Shown one piece after another: positions 15,277 to 22,166 of a stretch of 22,210 nucleotides of DNA; within the stretch, counting starts at the first letter, position 1; each line of letters opens with the position of its first letter. The position numbers and the translations under genes were made by a program. The stretch is from NCBI GenBank assembly GCA_031553705.1, contig JAVBLD010000005.1, positions 1 through 22,210 on the forward strand, in the 5' to 3' direction. Below the pieces are notes generated by a model, which did not search any database, had not been told where the DNA came from, and was given only the letters and a program-made list of their open reading frames with translations. This DNA is from JAVBLD01 sp031553705 (GTDB lineage: Bacteria; Bacteroidota; Bacteroidia; Bacteroidales; Marinifilaceae).

Positions 15277-15522
15277 TTACTTGGCGAGTAGTTCTTTGGC
15301 TTTATCCAAAATAGTAGTATCGTCAATCTCGACAATCCCCCCGTCAGGACCTTGCTCAAAATGCAGACCAACAGTTTTACCGCTATCGTAGTTATCGCCA
15401 CCGAAATAATTACGAACGGTTTCTACATCGAGTCCCAGATCGTTAGCAATTTTTTGCATACTTCCGGGGGGGAGCATGTCTTTAATTTTTCTCAGCTCGT
15501 TAAAAGTTATCATCGCAGTCAT
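15277..15522 (-). CDS. Small HTH DNA-binding protein conserved in Bacteroidetes
   Basis: This encodes 81 residues. Residues 5-42 fold as a probable helix-turn-helix (FNELRKIKDMLPPGSMQKIA, then LGLDVETVRNYFGG), with VETVRNYF as the likely recognition helix. The rest (GIVEIDDTTILDKAKELL) is a beta-turn and an amphipathic helix. Very similar short proteins are common in Bacteroidales and are usually labelled only DNA-binding protein; targets are unknown. Either Met1 or Met4 could start it (Met4 at 15513). It is monocistronic, with the strong terminator 10 bp downstream. Confidence 0.8.
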   Translation of the reverse strand: MTAMITFNELRKIKDMLPPGSMQKIANDLGLDVETVRNYFGGDNYDSGKTVGLHFEQGPDGGIVEIDDTTILDKAKELLAK

Positions 15523-15817
15523 ATCTCAAAAATTTAATAGTTATTCACTGGAATAAATGTAGAACTTAATTTTGGAATAAACAAATAAAATATTTTAGGA
15601 AAAATATAATAGGCAGATTGAATAAGAGTTTCGTTTTAATCAATTGGTATCTATGTAATTATGTGACTAGTGTTTGTGAAAAGATGTTTTTTTATTTTAC
15701 CCGTTGCTTTTTTTTATACTTTTGCAAGACAATAGACGGACTGCGTAAAAGAGTATTGCTATCACATTTATGTATATTTCTGTCAGGTGATGTCTTATAC
15801 TATTAAATTCCATAAGA
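15523..15817. other. Divergent intergenic region, HTH gene / helicase
   Basis: About 295 bp. An open frame starting at TTG 15618 gives a Cys/Phe-rich 62-residue peptide that crosses the helicase -7 element, and it is not believed to be a gene. The -7 element at 15717 is the only recognised signal. The helicase leader would be about 85-90 nt, within the range where cold-shock type leaders occur, but no conserved motif was recognised. Confidence 0.45.
15717..15724 (+). promoter_or_regulatory. Bacteroidetes -7 element for the DEAD-box helicase
   Basis: TACTTTTG matches TAnnTTTG, 94 bp before the ATG at 15818. Confidence 0.5.
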
Positions 15818-17110
15818 ATGAATTTTAATGAATTAAATATAAGTAAACCCATTCTGAAAGCACTTGAAGAGGCTGGCTTTGAAAATCCTACTCCTGTTCA
15901 GGAGCAGGTATTTCCGGTTATACGATCTGGTAAGGATATCATTGGGATAGCACAAACCGGAACGGGAAAAACGCTTGCTTATCTCATACCAATGCTGATG
16001 CAGTTACATTATGCACAAGGGAAATATCCCCGGGCACTGGTTGTTGTTCCCACCCGGGAGCTGGTGGTACAGGTGTGCGAGAGTGTTGAATTGCTTACGG
16101 AATATATGGATATCCGCTGTATCGGGATATATGGGGGAACAAATATTCGTACACAACAGGAAAATGTGTATGCGGGTGTAGATATTCTGGTGGCGACTCC
16201 CGGTAGGTTTATGGATATATATATGAACGGAATTATCCGTACGCCACAGATTAAAATGGTTGTGGTAGACGAAGCGGACCGGCTGATGGATCTGGGATTT
16301 CTGCCTCAGTTAAGTCGTATTCTGGATGTTATTCCGGAAAAGCACCAGACACTTCTTTTTTCGGCAACCTTCTCCGAAGCGGTAGCCAATATGGCCGATC
16401 GGTTTTTGATAAATCCTGTCCGGATAGAAGTGGTGCGCCAGGCAACCCCCGTGGAACATGTAATCCAGTTTCGGTATGATCTTCCAAATCTGATGACTAA
16501 GATAAATTTGTTGAAAGTCCTGCTAGAAGACCGGGAGCACTATACACGGGTGATGATCTTTACCGAAACCAAAAAAAATGCAGACCGGATTGTCGAACAA
16601 TTGGCTGATTATTGGAAGGATGAACTAAGTATTATCCATTCCAATAAGGCTCAAAATACCCGTTTGAATGCCTTAAAAGCGTTCAAAGAAGGAAAATCGA
16701 GGATATTGGTGGCTTCGGATGTAGCTGCCCGTGGTATTGATGTTCAGGATATATCACATGTCATCAATTTTGATATACCGGCGTTGCCTGAAGAGTATGT
16801 ACATCGTATCGGTCGTACCGCCCGTGCCGGAAAAGAGGGTACGGCAATTAGTTTTGTGTCGGAGAAAGAAGAACCGCGTATCGGAGCAATCGAACAGTTG
16901 ATTGGCCAGCAAATCATCCGGGAGCAATTGCCAGCTGGTTTAAAGATCTCTGAGATCTTATTGGATGAGGAAAAAGTGCAAACTGCCAATATTGTTTATC
17001 AGAAAGGCAGGCCTTCGGGAGGAGGAGCTTTCCATGTCAAATCGGCTAAAAACCAGAAAACTCCTAAAAAAGTGCGGAAGGACAGGACAAAAGAGGGGAG
17101 GGTAAAGTAA
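15818..17110 (+). CDS. DEAD-box RNA helicase (RhlE-like)
   Basis: This encodes 430 residues. All DEAD-box motifs are present: Q-motif FENPTPVQEQ (21-30), I AQTGTGKT (45-52), Ia PTREL (78-82), Ib TPGR (127-130), II DEAD (151-154), III SAT (182-184), V ASDVAARGID and VI HRIGRTARAG. A short Lys/Arg-rich tail (about 400-430, ending KKVRKDRTKEGRVK) should bind RNA non-specifically. Proteins of this type unwind short RNA duplexes with ATP in ribosome assembly, mRNA decay and cold adaptation. It resembles RhlE more than the longer DbpA, CsdA or SrmB types; the particular role is inferred. It stands alone, with a stop 17 bp from the convergent membrane protein gene. Confidence 0.93.
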   Translation: MNFNELNISKPILKALEEAGFENPTPVQEQVFPVIRSGKDIIGIAQTGTGKTLAYLIPMLMQLHYAQGKYPRALVVVPTRELVVQVCESVELLTEYMDIRCIGIYGGTNIRTQQENVYAGVDILVATPGRFMDIYMNGIIRTPQIKMVVVDEADRLMDLGFLPQLSRILDVIPEKHQTLLFSATFSEAVANMADRFLINPVRIEVVRQATPVEHVIQFRYDLPNLMTKINLLKVLLEDREHYTRVMIFTETKKNADRIVEQLADYWKDELSIIHSNKAQNTRLNALKAFKEGKSRILVASDVAARGIDVQDISHVINFDIPALPEEYVHRIGRTARAGKEGTAISFVSEKEEPRIGAIEQLIGQQIIREQLPAGLKISEILLDEEKVQTANIVYQKGRPSGGGAFHVKSAKNQKTPKKVRKDRTKEGRVK

Positions 17111-17127
17111 ATTTCCGGATTTCCGGG

Positions 17128-17673
17128 TCAATTTATTTCTGCTTTTATTGCTTTAAGTATCAGATCTACTTTAATATCGGAGTGGATATACTGTTCAAGG
17201 ATCTTTTTTGCCAGTTCGCCGGCGGTTGCCGTAGGATCGCACTCTGTCGAAGCAGTATTGATTAGTGTGATGATATTATCTTTAAAATGAGAGGTCATTA
17301 CCCATGAATCCTCGCTCAAATAAAGTTGCTGCGACAAGTTGTATTCAAACTCATTACGGATTTCACGGATCAGCAGAAGTTGATACTCCTTGCTGGTTAA
17401 TGAAGGTGATAATGTTCTTGGAATCAGGGAATCAGGCTTCATTCGCTCTATGAAGAGTATGATCCGCTCGTAGGCCAGGAGTTTTAAGTTTAGAACAGTT
17501 TGAGTAATTTGCCCTTCGTTATATTGCGGCTTTTCCGCTGTATTGCTTGTGGATTGCACGTATTTTTTCACAAGGACCTCCAGTAAAGAGGTTATCCTGC
17601 GTAATAGCGGATAGAGCAGGAGTATAAATACGATTAGTGCAATCAGAAGGTAATCACTCGTTGTCATATTCAT
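17128..17673 (-). CDS. Membrane-anchored conserved Bacteroidetes protein (DUF7935-like)
   Basis: This encodes 181 residues when started at ATG 17673. An N-terminal TM helix (DYLLIALIVFILLLYPLLRR) is followed by a cytosolic, mostly helical body. The body has the segment LNLKLLAYERIILFIERMKP, and further on EFEYNLSQQLYLSEDSW, a pattern seen in single-pass proteins found across Bacteroidetes (DUF7935 label given from memory). No function is known. The frame is open up to ATG 17748, but a perfect -7 element TACCTTTG lies inside that extra 25-codon stretch 21 bp ahead of ATG 17673, so the shorter form (or Met at 17667) is preferred. It is a single gene convergent with the helicase. Confidence 0.72.
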   Translation of the reverse strand: MNMTTSDYLLIALIVFILLLYPLLRRITSLLEVLVKKYVQSTSNTAEKPQYNEGQITQTVLNLKLLAYERIILFIERMKPDSLIPRTLSPSLTSKEYQLLLIREIRNEFEYNLSQQLYLSEDSWVMTSHFKDNIITLINTASTECDPTATAGELAKKILEQYIHSDIKVDLILKAIKAEIN

Positions 17674-17693
17674 AATATTTGGATTGGTTTTTG

Positions 17694-17701
17694 CAAAGGT
17701 A
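17694..17701 (-). promoter_or_regulatory. Bacteroidetes -7 element deciding the start of the membrane-anchored protein
   Basis: On the minus strand TACCTTTG matches TAnnTTTG, 20 bp before ATG 17673. It lies inside the longest open frame, so a start at 17748 would precede the transcript. Confidence 0.55.
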
Positions 17702-17789
17702 AGAAATAATGGTTTATTCGGATCGCTTTTTCCTTTTCTTATATTCATATATTTTTTTCATTTAATTTTTTATATGTTTTTGGATTATA

Positions 17790-17797
17790 TATCTTTG
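17790..17797 (+). promoter_or_regulatory. Bacteroidetes -7 element for tryptophanase
   Basis: TATCTTTG matches TAnnTTTG in a T-rich stretch. It implies a leader of about 215 nt before the tnaA ATG at 18020. It is the only good match found in this gap. Confidence 0.5.
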
Positions 17798-17820
17798 CGA
17801 AGACGTAGACTGTGAAAGAT

Positions 17821-17880
17821 ATGCTACCGGTAAATAGACTTTTCCTGAATATCAAGCGGCGTGATGAGTTTAATGTTTGA
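17821..17880 (+). CDS. Possible 19-residue leader peptide upstream of tryptophanase
   Basis: ATG at 17821 opens MLPVNRLFLNIKRRDEFNV, then TGA at 17878-17880, starting about 20 nt after the -7 element. The last three sense codons and the stop overlap the hairpin at 17863-17888. The position resembles the tnaC leader of E. coli, but the peptide has no Trp and no similarity to TnaC. No strong ribosome binding site is present (GTGAAAG just ahead). It could be a chance frame. Confidence 0.3.
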   Translation: MLPVNRLFLNIKRRDEFNV

Positions 17881-17888
17881 AACTCATC
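17863..17888 (+). promoter_or_regulatory. Hairpin in the tryptophanase leader (candidate attenuator)
   Basis: GATGAGTTT (17863-17871) and AAACTCATC (17880-17888) form a perfect 9-bp stem with an 8-nt loop, followed by TGTTTTAGTCTTTAG. The T run is interrupted, so it would be a weak terminator. Its left arm is the end of the 19-codon ORF and the loop holds the stop codon, so a ribosome there would melt it. Confidence 0.4.
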
Positions 17889-18019
17889 TGTTTTAGTCTT
17901 TAGAAAAATTCATTATATCCCTGAATTTTAATTCCACCTTACAATAATAATAAGCGGTTGAATTTGTATCTTGGGTGTTGTGCCTGAAAATTATATTAAC
18001 GTTTTAAATACAATTGATT

Positions 18020-19399
18020 ATGGAAATTCCATTTGCAGAATCGTATCGAATTAAGATGGTTGAAGCCATTCGTAAAAGTACCCGTACAGAGCGCGAACAG
18101 TGGATTAAAGAGGCAAAGTACAACCTTTTTAACCTGAAAAGTGATTATGTATTTATAGATCTTCTTACCGATTCCGGTACCGGAGCGATGAGTGATAAAC
18201 AATGGGCGGCATTGATGCTGGGCGATGAGAGCTATGCCGGAGCGCGTTCATATTATAAGATGAAAGAGGCTATCAAAAATATCCTCGGTTTTGATTTCTT
18301 TTTGCCTGCCCATCAGGGACGGGCTGCTGAAAATGTGTTGTTTTCAACTATCATAAAAGAAGGAGACATCCTGCCGGGAAACTCACATTTTGATACAACA
18401 AAAGGACATATCGAGTTCAGAAAAGCGGTTGCCCTGGATTGTACGATCGATGAAGCAGCCGATACACAATTGGAGATTCCTTTTAAAGGCAATATCGATC
18501 CGGCTAAGCTCGAAACAGCATTGAAAAAATATCCGGCAGAAAAGATCCCTTGTGTGGTACTTACCGTTACCAATAATACGGCGGGTGGCCAGCCCGTTTC
18601 TATGGAAAATATCAAGACTGTTTCGGCACTTTGTAAAAAGTATTGTGTCAAACTGCTTTTTGATTCTGCCCGTTTTGCTGAAAACGCCTATTTTATCAAA
18701 ATACGTGAGAAAGGATATGCTGATAAGACTATCAAAGAGATTGTAAAGGAGATGTACTCTTATGCCGATATCATGACTATGTCCGCTAAAAAGGATGCAA
18801 TCGTAAATATGGGAGGGTTTGTAGCATTTAAAAGTGAGGAACTTTGGAAAAAATGCCAGATGTATTGTATTATGAATGAGGGATTTATTACCTATGGCGG
18901 GATGTCAGGCCGCGATATGAATACTTTGGCTCAGGGATTGGATGAAGGCACAGAGTTTGATTATCTGGAGTCCCGTATCAGCCAGGTGGCATATCTGGGT
19001 GCGAAGTTGGATGAATATGGCATACCTTACCAGCGTCCTGCAGGCGGACACGCCATTTTTGTCGATGCAAAAAAAATATTGACTCATGTGCCGAAAGAGC
19101 AGTTTATTGCGCAGACTCTTGGTGTGGAGTTATATCTGGAAGCAGGTATCCGTGGCGTGGAAATCGGCGCTATCCTAGCCGACCGTGATCCAGTGACCCG
19201 TGAAAACCGCTATCCCGCATTGGAGTTGTTGAGATTGGCAATACCTCGTAGAACGTATACCAACAATCATATGGATGTGGTTGCCGCAGCCCTGAAAAAC
19301 GTGTATGACAGAAGAGAGAGGATTACAAAGGGCTATGTGATTACCAAAGAATTTCCGATCATGCGCCACTTTACGGTGGAGCTTGAACCGGCTAAGTAA
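18020..19399 (+). CDS. tnaA: Tryptophanase (L-tryptophan indole-lyase)
   Basis: This encodes 459 residues of the fold-type I PLP beta-eliminating lyase family. Landmarks are FIDLLTDSGTGAMS, THQGR-like PAHQGRAAEN, NNTAGGQPVSM, FDSARFAENAYF, the PLP-lysine block MSAKKDAIVNMGG (K258), EGFITYGGMSGRDM, and RLAIPRRTYT. FDSARFAENAYF and VEIGAILADRDP read like tryptophanase, whereas tyrosine phenol-lyases carry an Arg in the latter block (SMERG), so tryptophanase is preferred. It splits tryptophan to indole, pyruvate and ammonia, and is the source of gut indole. The frame is open back to TTG 18014; ATG 18020 is chosen. There is no tryptophan permease next door as in E. coli tnaAB. Regulation may involve the long leader. 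Confidence 0.93.
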   Translation: MEIPFAESYRIKMVEAIRKSTRTEREQWIKEAKYNLFNLKSDYVFIDLLTDSGTGAMSDKQWAALMLGDESYAGARSYYKMKEAIKNILGFDFFLPAHQGRAAENVLFSTIIKEGDILPGNSHFDTTKGHIEFRKAVALDCTIDEAADTQLEIPFKGNIDPAKLETALKKYPAEKIPCVVLTVTNNTAGGQPVSMENIKTVSALCKKYCVKLLFDSARFAENAYFIKIREKGYADKTIKEIVKEMYSYADIMTMSAKKDAIVNMGGFVAFKSEELWKKCQMYCIMNEGFITYGGMSGRDMNTLAQGLDEGTEFDYLESRISQVAYLGAKLDEYGIPYQRPAGGHAIFVDAKKILTHVPKEQFIAQTLGVELYLEAGIRGVEIGAILADRDPVTRENRYPALELLRLAIPRRTYTNNHMDVVAAALKNVYDRRERITKGYVITKEFPIMRHFTVELEPAK

Positions 19400-19403
19400 G
19401 TAG

Positions 19404-19514
19404 AAAAGGGACTAAAAAGTTAAGATACCTTGCTTGAGAATTGAATATTTGGTTTCGTTCTCAGATAGGAATCCGGATAAGACGAGGAATACCAAATACT
19501 TTTTAGTCCCTTTT
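19404..19514. terminator. Long-loop bidirectional terminator after tryptophanase
   Basis: AAAAGGGACTAAAAAGT (19404-19420) and ACTTTTTAGTCCCTTTT (19498-19514) form a perfect 17-bp stem around a 77-nt loop, with T runs on both strands. It lies between the stops of tnaA (19399) and the DUF4251 gene (19517). The loop holds a stretch (19434-19467) resembling one inside the structure at 233-351. Confidence 0.7.
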
Positions 19515-19516
19515 TA

Positions 19517-20128
19517 TTAATAATTGGTGAATCCGTTTCTGAATATACCGGACTGTGAGGTGGGGACAAGGATGCCTGAAAACCTGAGAATATTGCCGTT
19601 CATCGGATGGACCGATGCACTGGCATAATTGCTGCTGCTGGTTAATTCTATAACGATTTGGGCATTTAGCGTAATATCGCCTACATGGAAAGAGTAGGTA
19701 ACGCTTCCCTTTTTTTCCGTATCGGTTCTCATTTTTGAAGGAATACCTTGTATGGTAATACTTCCGACTCCGCTCGTGCCAGCAATACCGTCGAATGCCA
19801 GTTGTATATATACGATGTCCCCTTTAAATTGGATAAAATTGGCATTGTCCGATACCGGAATGGATGCACCCCGGCGGCCATACACGGTGTTGGCCATTAG
19901 AACCCAGTTGCTATCCTGTAATGCTGTTTTTGCCGCTTCAAAAGCCGCATCATCAGCTAACTCTTTGGCTTGACGCTGCTGATCTTTTTTTATCTGTCGC
20001 AGCTCTTTCGGAGTCAATGTCTCCGATGAAGCGGTGTCCTGAAAGTGTTTCTTTATCGATTTCGCCTGGCTCTCCATGACAGATAGTGTAAAAATCGAAA
20101 TAAGCAGTAAAATAATTGACCGTCCCAT
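19517..20128 (-). CDS. DUF4251 secreted protein
   Basis: This encodes 203 residues. Residues 1-22 (MGRSIILLLISIFTLSVMES, then QA) form a signal peptide with SQA|K cleavage. A charged linker helix (about 38-66, KELRQIKKDQQRQAKELADD) precedes a beta-rich DUF4251 domain at about 66-200. Typical blocks are ALQDSNWVLMANTVYGRRG, NFIQFKGDIVYIQLAF, GVGSITIQGIPS, KKGSVTYSFHV and ILRFSGILVP. The family is widespread in Bacteroidetes, exported, and without known function. No partner gene is adjacent. The long terminator begins 3 bp after the stop. Confidence 0.85.
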   Translation of the reverse strand: MGRSIILLLISIFTLSVMESQAKSIKKHFQDTASSETLTPKELRQIKKDQQRQAKELADDAAFEAAKTALQDSNWVLMANTVYGRRGASIPVSDNANFIQFKGDIVYIQLAFDGIAGTSGVGSITIQGIPSKMRTDTEKKGSVTYSFHVGDITLNAQIVIELTSSSNYASASVHPMNGNILRFSGILVPTSQSGIFRNGFTNY

Positions 20129-20177
20129 GATAAATTGTGAATTATGAATTTTTATCCACAGAATAAATACAAAAAAT

Positions 20178-20335
20178 TCATAGATAGATGCAGGTCCATA
20201 GGAGTTTTGAATTGACCCTTGATTTTAATTCAATCTTATAGTCCTGATTTTTATCGTCGTCCAGCAGAGGTAGTGTAAGCTTGCTACTGTCTTTGTTTAT
20301 CAATAAAATGTCACTCTCACACTTCTTTTATTCAT
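20178..20335 (-). pseudogene. Frameshifted remnant of a small gene with a strong Shine-Dalgarno
   Basis: On the minus strand AAAGGAGGAGAAA lies directly ahead of ATG 20335, an unusually strong ribosome binding site for this genome. The frame gives MNKRSVRVTFY and stops at 20300. In the -1 frame, coding-like sequence continues to a TGA at 20178, including DSSKLTLPLLDDDKNQDYK and then IELK. The two parts together span 158 nt, one off from a whole number of codons. A broken gene, a sequencing error or a frameshift-expressed peptide would all fit. The product is not recognised. Confidence 0.35.
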
Positions 20336-20356
20336 TTTCTCCTCCTTTCCATTCTT

Positions 20357-20384
20357 AAATTTCTGGTTTAAAATTTCTGGTTTT
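20357..20384. repeat. 14-bp tandem direct repeat
   Basis: AAATTTCTGGTTT occurs at 20357-20369 and again at 20371-20383, a period of 14 bp. It lies between the remnant gene and the inverted repeat at 20390. It may be a replication-slippage duplication or paired protein-binding sites. Confidence 0.6.
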
Positions 20385-20389
20385 TTATG

Positions 20390-20424
20390 TACGGAGTATC
20401 GGATTTTGGAGTTTGTATTCCGTA
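20390..20424. terminator. Inverted repeat upstream of mnmE
   Basis: TACGGAGTA (20390-20398) pairs with TATTCCGTA (20416-20424), 8 of 9 positions, with a 17-nt loop and TTTTAAAA on the plus side. It is a weak terminator or a regulatory dyad. Confidence 0.35.
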
Positions 20425-20491
20425 TTTTAAAAATAACGAAATAATATATACAATATTTATTTGCCATAGAGCCACTTATAAACAAATTGAG

Positions 20492-20499
20492 TAAATTTG
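20492..20499 (+). promoter_or_regulatory. Bacteroidetes -7 element deciding the mnmE start
   Basis: TAAATTTG matches TAnnTTTG, 14 bp before ATG 20514, and lies inside the longest open frame (which begins at TTG 20487). It supports the ATG start and a near-leaderless transcript. Confidence 0.5.
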
Positions 20500-20513
20500 C
20501 CAAAAATGAGTAT

Positions 20514-21908
20514 ATGATCGATCAAGGAATAATTTGTGCTATTTCGACGGCTTCCGGTATAGGGGCTATCGCTGTCGTGAGATTATCGGGTGAAGGATGT
20601 ATCGCTCTGGCGGATATGATTTTTGTATCTCCGTCGGGGAAAAAACTGGTATTTGCAAAACCGAATACCGTTCATTTTGGGCAAGTCATTGAAGAAGGTG
20701 AATTGATAGACGAGGTGCTTGTTACGGTTTTTCGTGCTCCTCATTCATTTACCGGTGAAGAGTCGGTTGAGATATCCTGTCATGGATCCCTTTATATTCA
20801 ACAACGATTATTGCAATTATTGGTCCGTTGCGGAGCGCGGCTTGCTGTTCCGGGGGAATTCACACAACGGGCGTTCTTGAATGGTAAGATGGATCTTTCC
20901 CAGGCAGAGGCTGTGGCCGATTTGATCTGTTCTTCATCGGCCGCCGCGCATAAAATGGCGTTGAATCAGATGAAGGGCGGTTTTTCAGCAGAGCTGGCCG
21001 AACTCCGGACAGATTTGCTGCATATCACTTCTTTGCTGGAGTTAGAACTTGATTTTTCGGAAGAAGATGTGGAGTTTGCCGACCGTGCGGAACTCTGTCA
21101 CATTGCAGAACAGATCCGGACATTGCTGATCTGTCTTTGCCAATCTTTTTCTTTGGGAAACGTTATTAAGAATGGAGTACCTGTGGCGATTGTCGGAAAC
21201 ACCAATGTCGGAAAGAGCACCTTGCTCAATACCCTTTTGAAAGAAGACCGGGCTATCGTATCAGACATTGCCGGAACCACCCGCGATGCAATTGAAGATG
21301 TGATCACTCTGAATGGAGTTATGTTCCGTTTTATTGACACCGCTGGTATCCGCGCGACTGATGATAAGGTTGAGAATATCGGTATCGAACGTACATTTGC
21401 AAAGATCGGGCAGGCTAAAGTAGTAATGTTGCTGACTGATGTAAGTGGTGGTATCAAACATTTTGAACATGAATACCGTCAGGTTATTGAAAAAGTCACA
21501 CCGGATACAAAGGTGCTGCTTATATTAAACAAAGCCGATAAGATCGACAATATGGATGAAATACAACATACGATACAATCATATACCTCCGGAGAGAAGA
21601 TCATTGCCATTTCGGCTAAAACCGGCTATCATGTTGAGGAGCTGATTGAGGAACTGGTCCGTACTGTCAATCTGCATGCTCTCAATGTCGGTGATGTTAT
21701 CATCAGCAACGTCCGTCATTATGAGGCCCTTTCACACGCCCTCCATGCGATCGACCTTGTCCTACAGGGCCTACAGTCTCATCTCAGCGGCGAATTTATT
21801 TCTCAGGATATCCGCGAATGTCTTCATTATATTGGCGAAATAACTGGTCATATTTCATCTGATGAGGTGTTGGAAAATATTTTTAAGAATTTCTGCATCG
21901 GAAAATAA
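20514..21908 (+). CDS. mnmE: tRNA modification GTPase MnmE (TrmE)
   Basis: This encodes 464 residues (E. coli 454). The N-terminal formyl-THF-binding domain (about 1-118) shows TASGIGAIAVVRLSG and the FTGEESVEISCHGS block. A helical domain is split by the G domain, which has G1 GNTNVGKS at 228-235, G2 IAGTTRD, G3 DTAGIR and G4 NKAD. The C-terminus ends in the conserved FCIGK, whose Cys is characteristic. With MnmG it builds the cmnm5 group on U34 of tRNAs reading split-box codons, in the cytoplasm. The longer frame from TTG 20487 is rejected because a -7 element falls inside it and the conserved N-terminus begins at MIDQG. The last 20 bp are the known target of SGI1-type integration in other bacteria. 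Confidence 0.95.
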   Translation: MIDQGIICAISTASGIGAIAVVRLSGEGCIALADMIFVSPSGKKLVFAKPNTVHFGQVIEEGELIDEVLVTVFRAPHSFTGEESVEISCHGSLYIQQRLLQLLVRCGARLAVPGEFTQRAFLNGKMDLSQAEAVADLICSSSAAAHKMALNQMKGGFSAELAELRTDLLHITSLLELELDFSEEDVEFADRAELCHIAEQIRTLLICLCQSFSLGNVIKNGVPVAIVGNTNVGKSTLLNTLLKEDRAIVSDIAGTTRDAIEDVITLNGVMFRFIDTAGIRATDDKVENIGIERTFAKIGQAKVVMLLTDVSGGIKHFEHEYRQVIEKVTPDTKVLLILNKADKIDNMDEIQHTIQSYTSGEKIIAISAKTGYHVEELIEELVRTVNLHALNVGDVIISNVRHYEALSHALHAIDLVLQGLQSHLSGEFISQDIRECLHYIGEITGHISSDEVLENIFKNFCIGK

Positions 21909-22023
21909 CCCCTCTAACCAACCATAAATCAAAAATAAATAAAATTCTAATTATCAATAAATTACATTTATTTTGTTGATAATTTTTCTATCGTTCTTTA
22001 TTGTTTTATATGGATATTTTGCG

Positions 22024-22031
22024 TATTTTTG
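22024..22031 (+). promoter_or_regulatory. Bacteroidetes promoter (-7 element) for the gene at the right edge
   Basis: TATTTTTG matches TAnnTTTG, with an ATTG 20 bp upstream (22000-22003) in the -33 position. A direct repeat of TTTGTACC (22028-22035 and 22039-22046, 11 bp apart) overlaps it and could be an operator. The leader to ATG 22167 would be about 130 nt. Confidence 0.5.
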
Positions 22032-22166
22032 TACCGCATTTGTACCACGCTTAATGTGAGCATGAAATACAAATCCTAAGTTGTGTAGTAATTTTACAAA
22101 GAATTACAAACACAAACAAAGATTGACAAAAAATTACAGCAAATATATCCAAAGTATAAGCAATAG

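Larger units (their letters stand above)
20129..20513. other. Intergenic region between DUF4251 and mnmE with a gene remnant and repeats
   Basis: About 385 bp. It holds a probable decayed minus-strand gene (20178-20335), a 14-bp tandem duplication (20357-20384), an inverted repeat (20390-20424) and the mnmE -7 element (20492-20499). Each is listed separately. An open frame on the minus strand from 20503 to 20300 overlaps the mnmE promoter and is only believed from its internal ATG at 20335. Confidence 0.5.

Noticed and set aside
15618..15806. 62-residue Cys/Phe-rich open frame before the helicase
   Set aside because: It starts at TTG, crosses the helicase -7 element, and has composition expected from translating T-rich DNA.
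18020..19399. Tyrosine phenol-lyase as an alternative to tryptophanase
   Set aside because: The substrate-site blocks read FDSARFAENAYF and VEIGAILADRDP, as in tryptophanase; the Arg-containing block of tyrosine phenol-lyase is absent.
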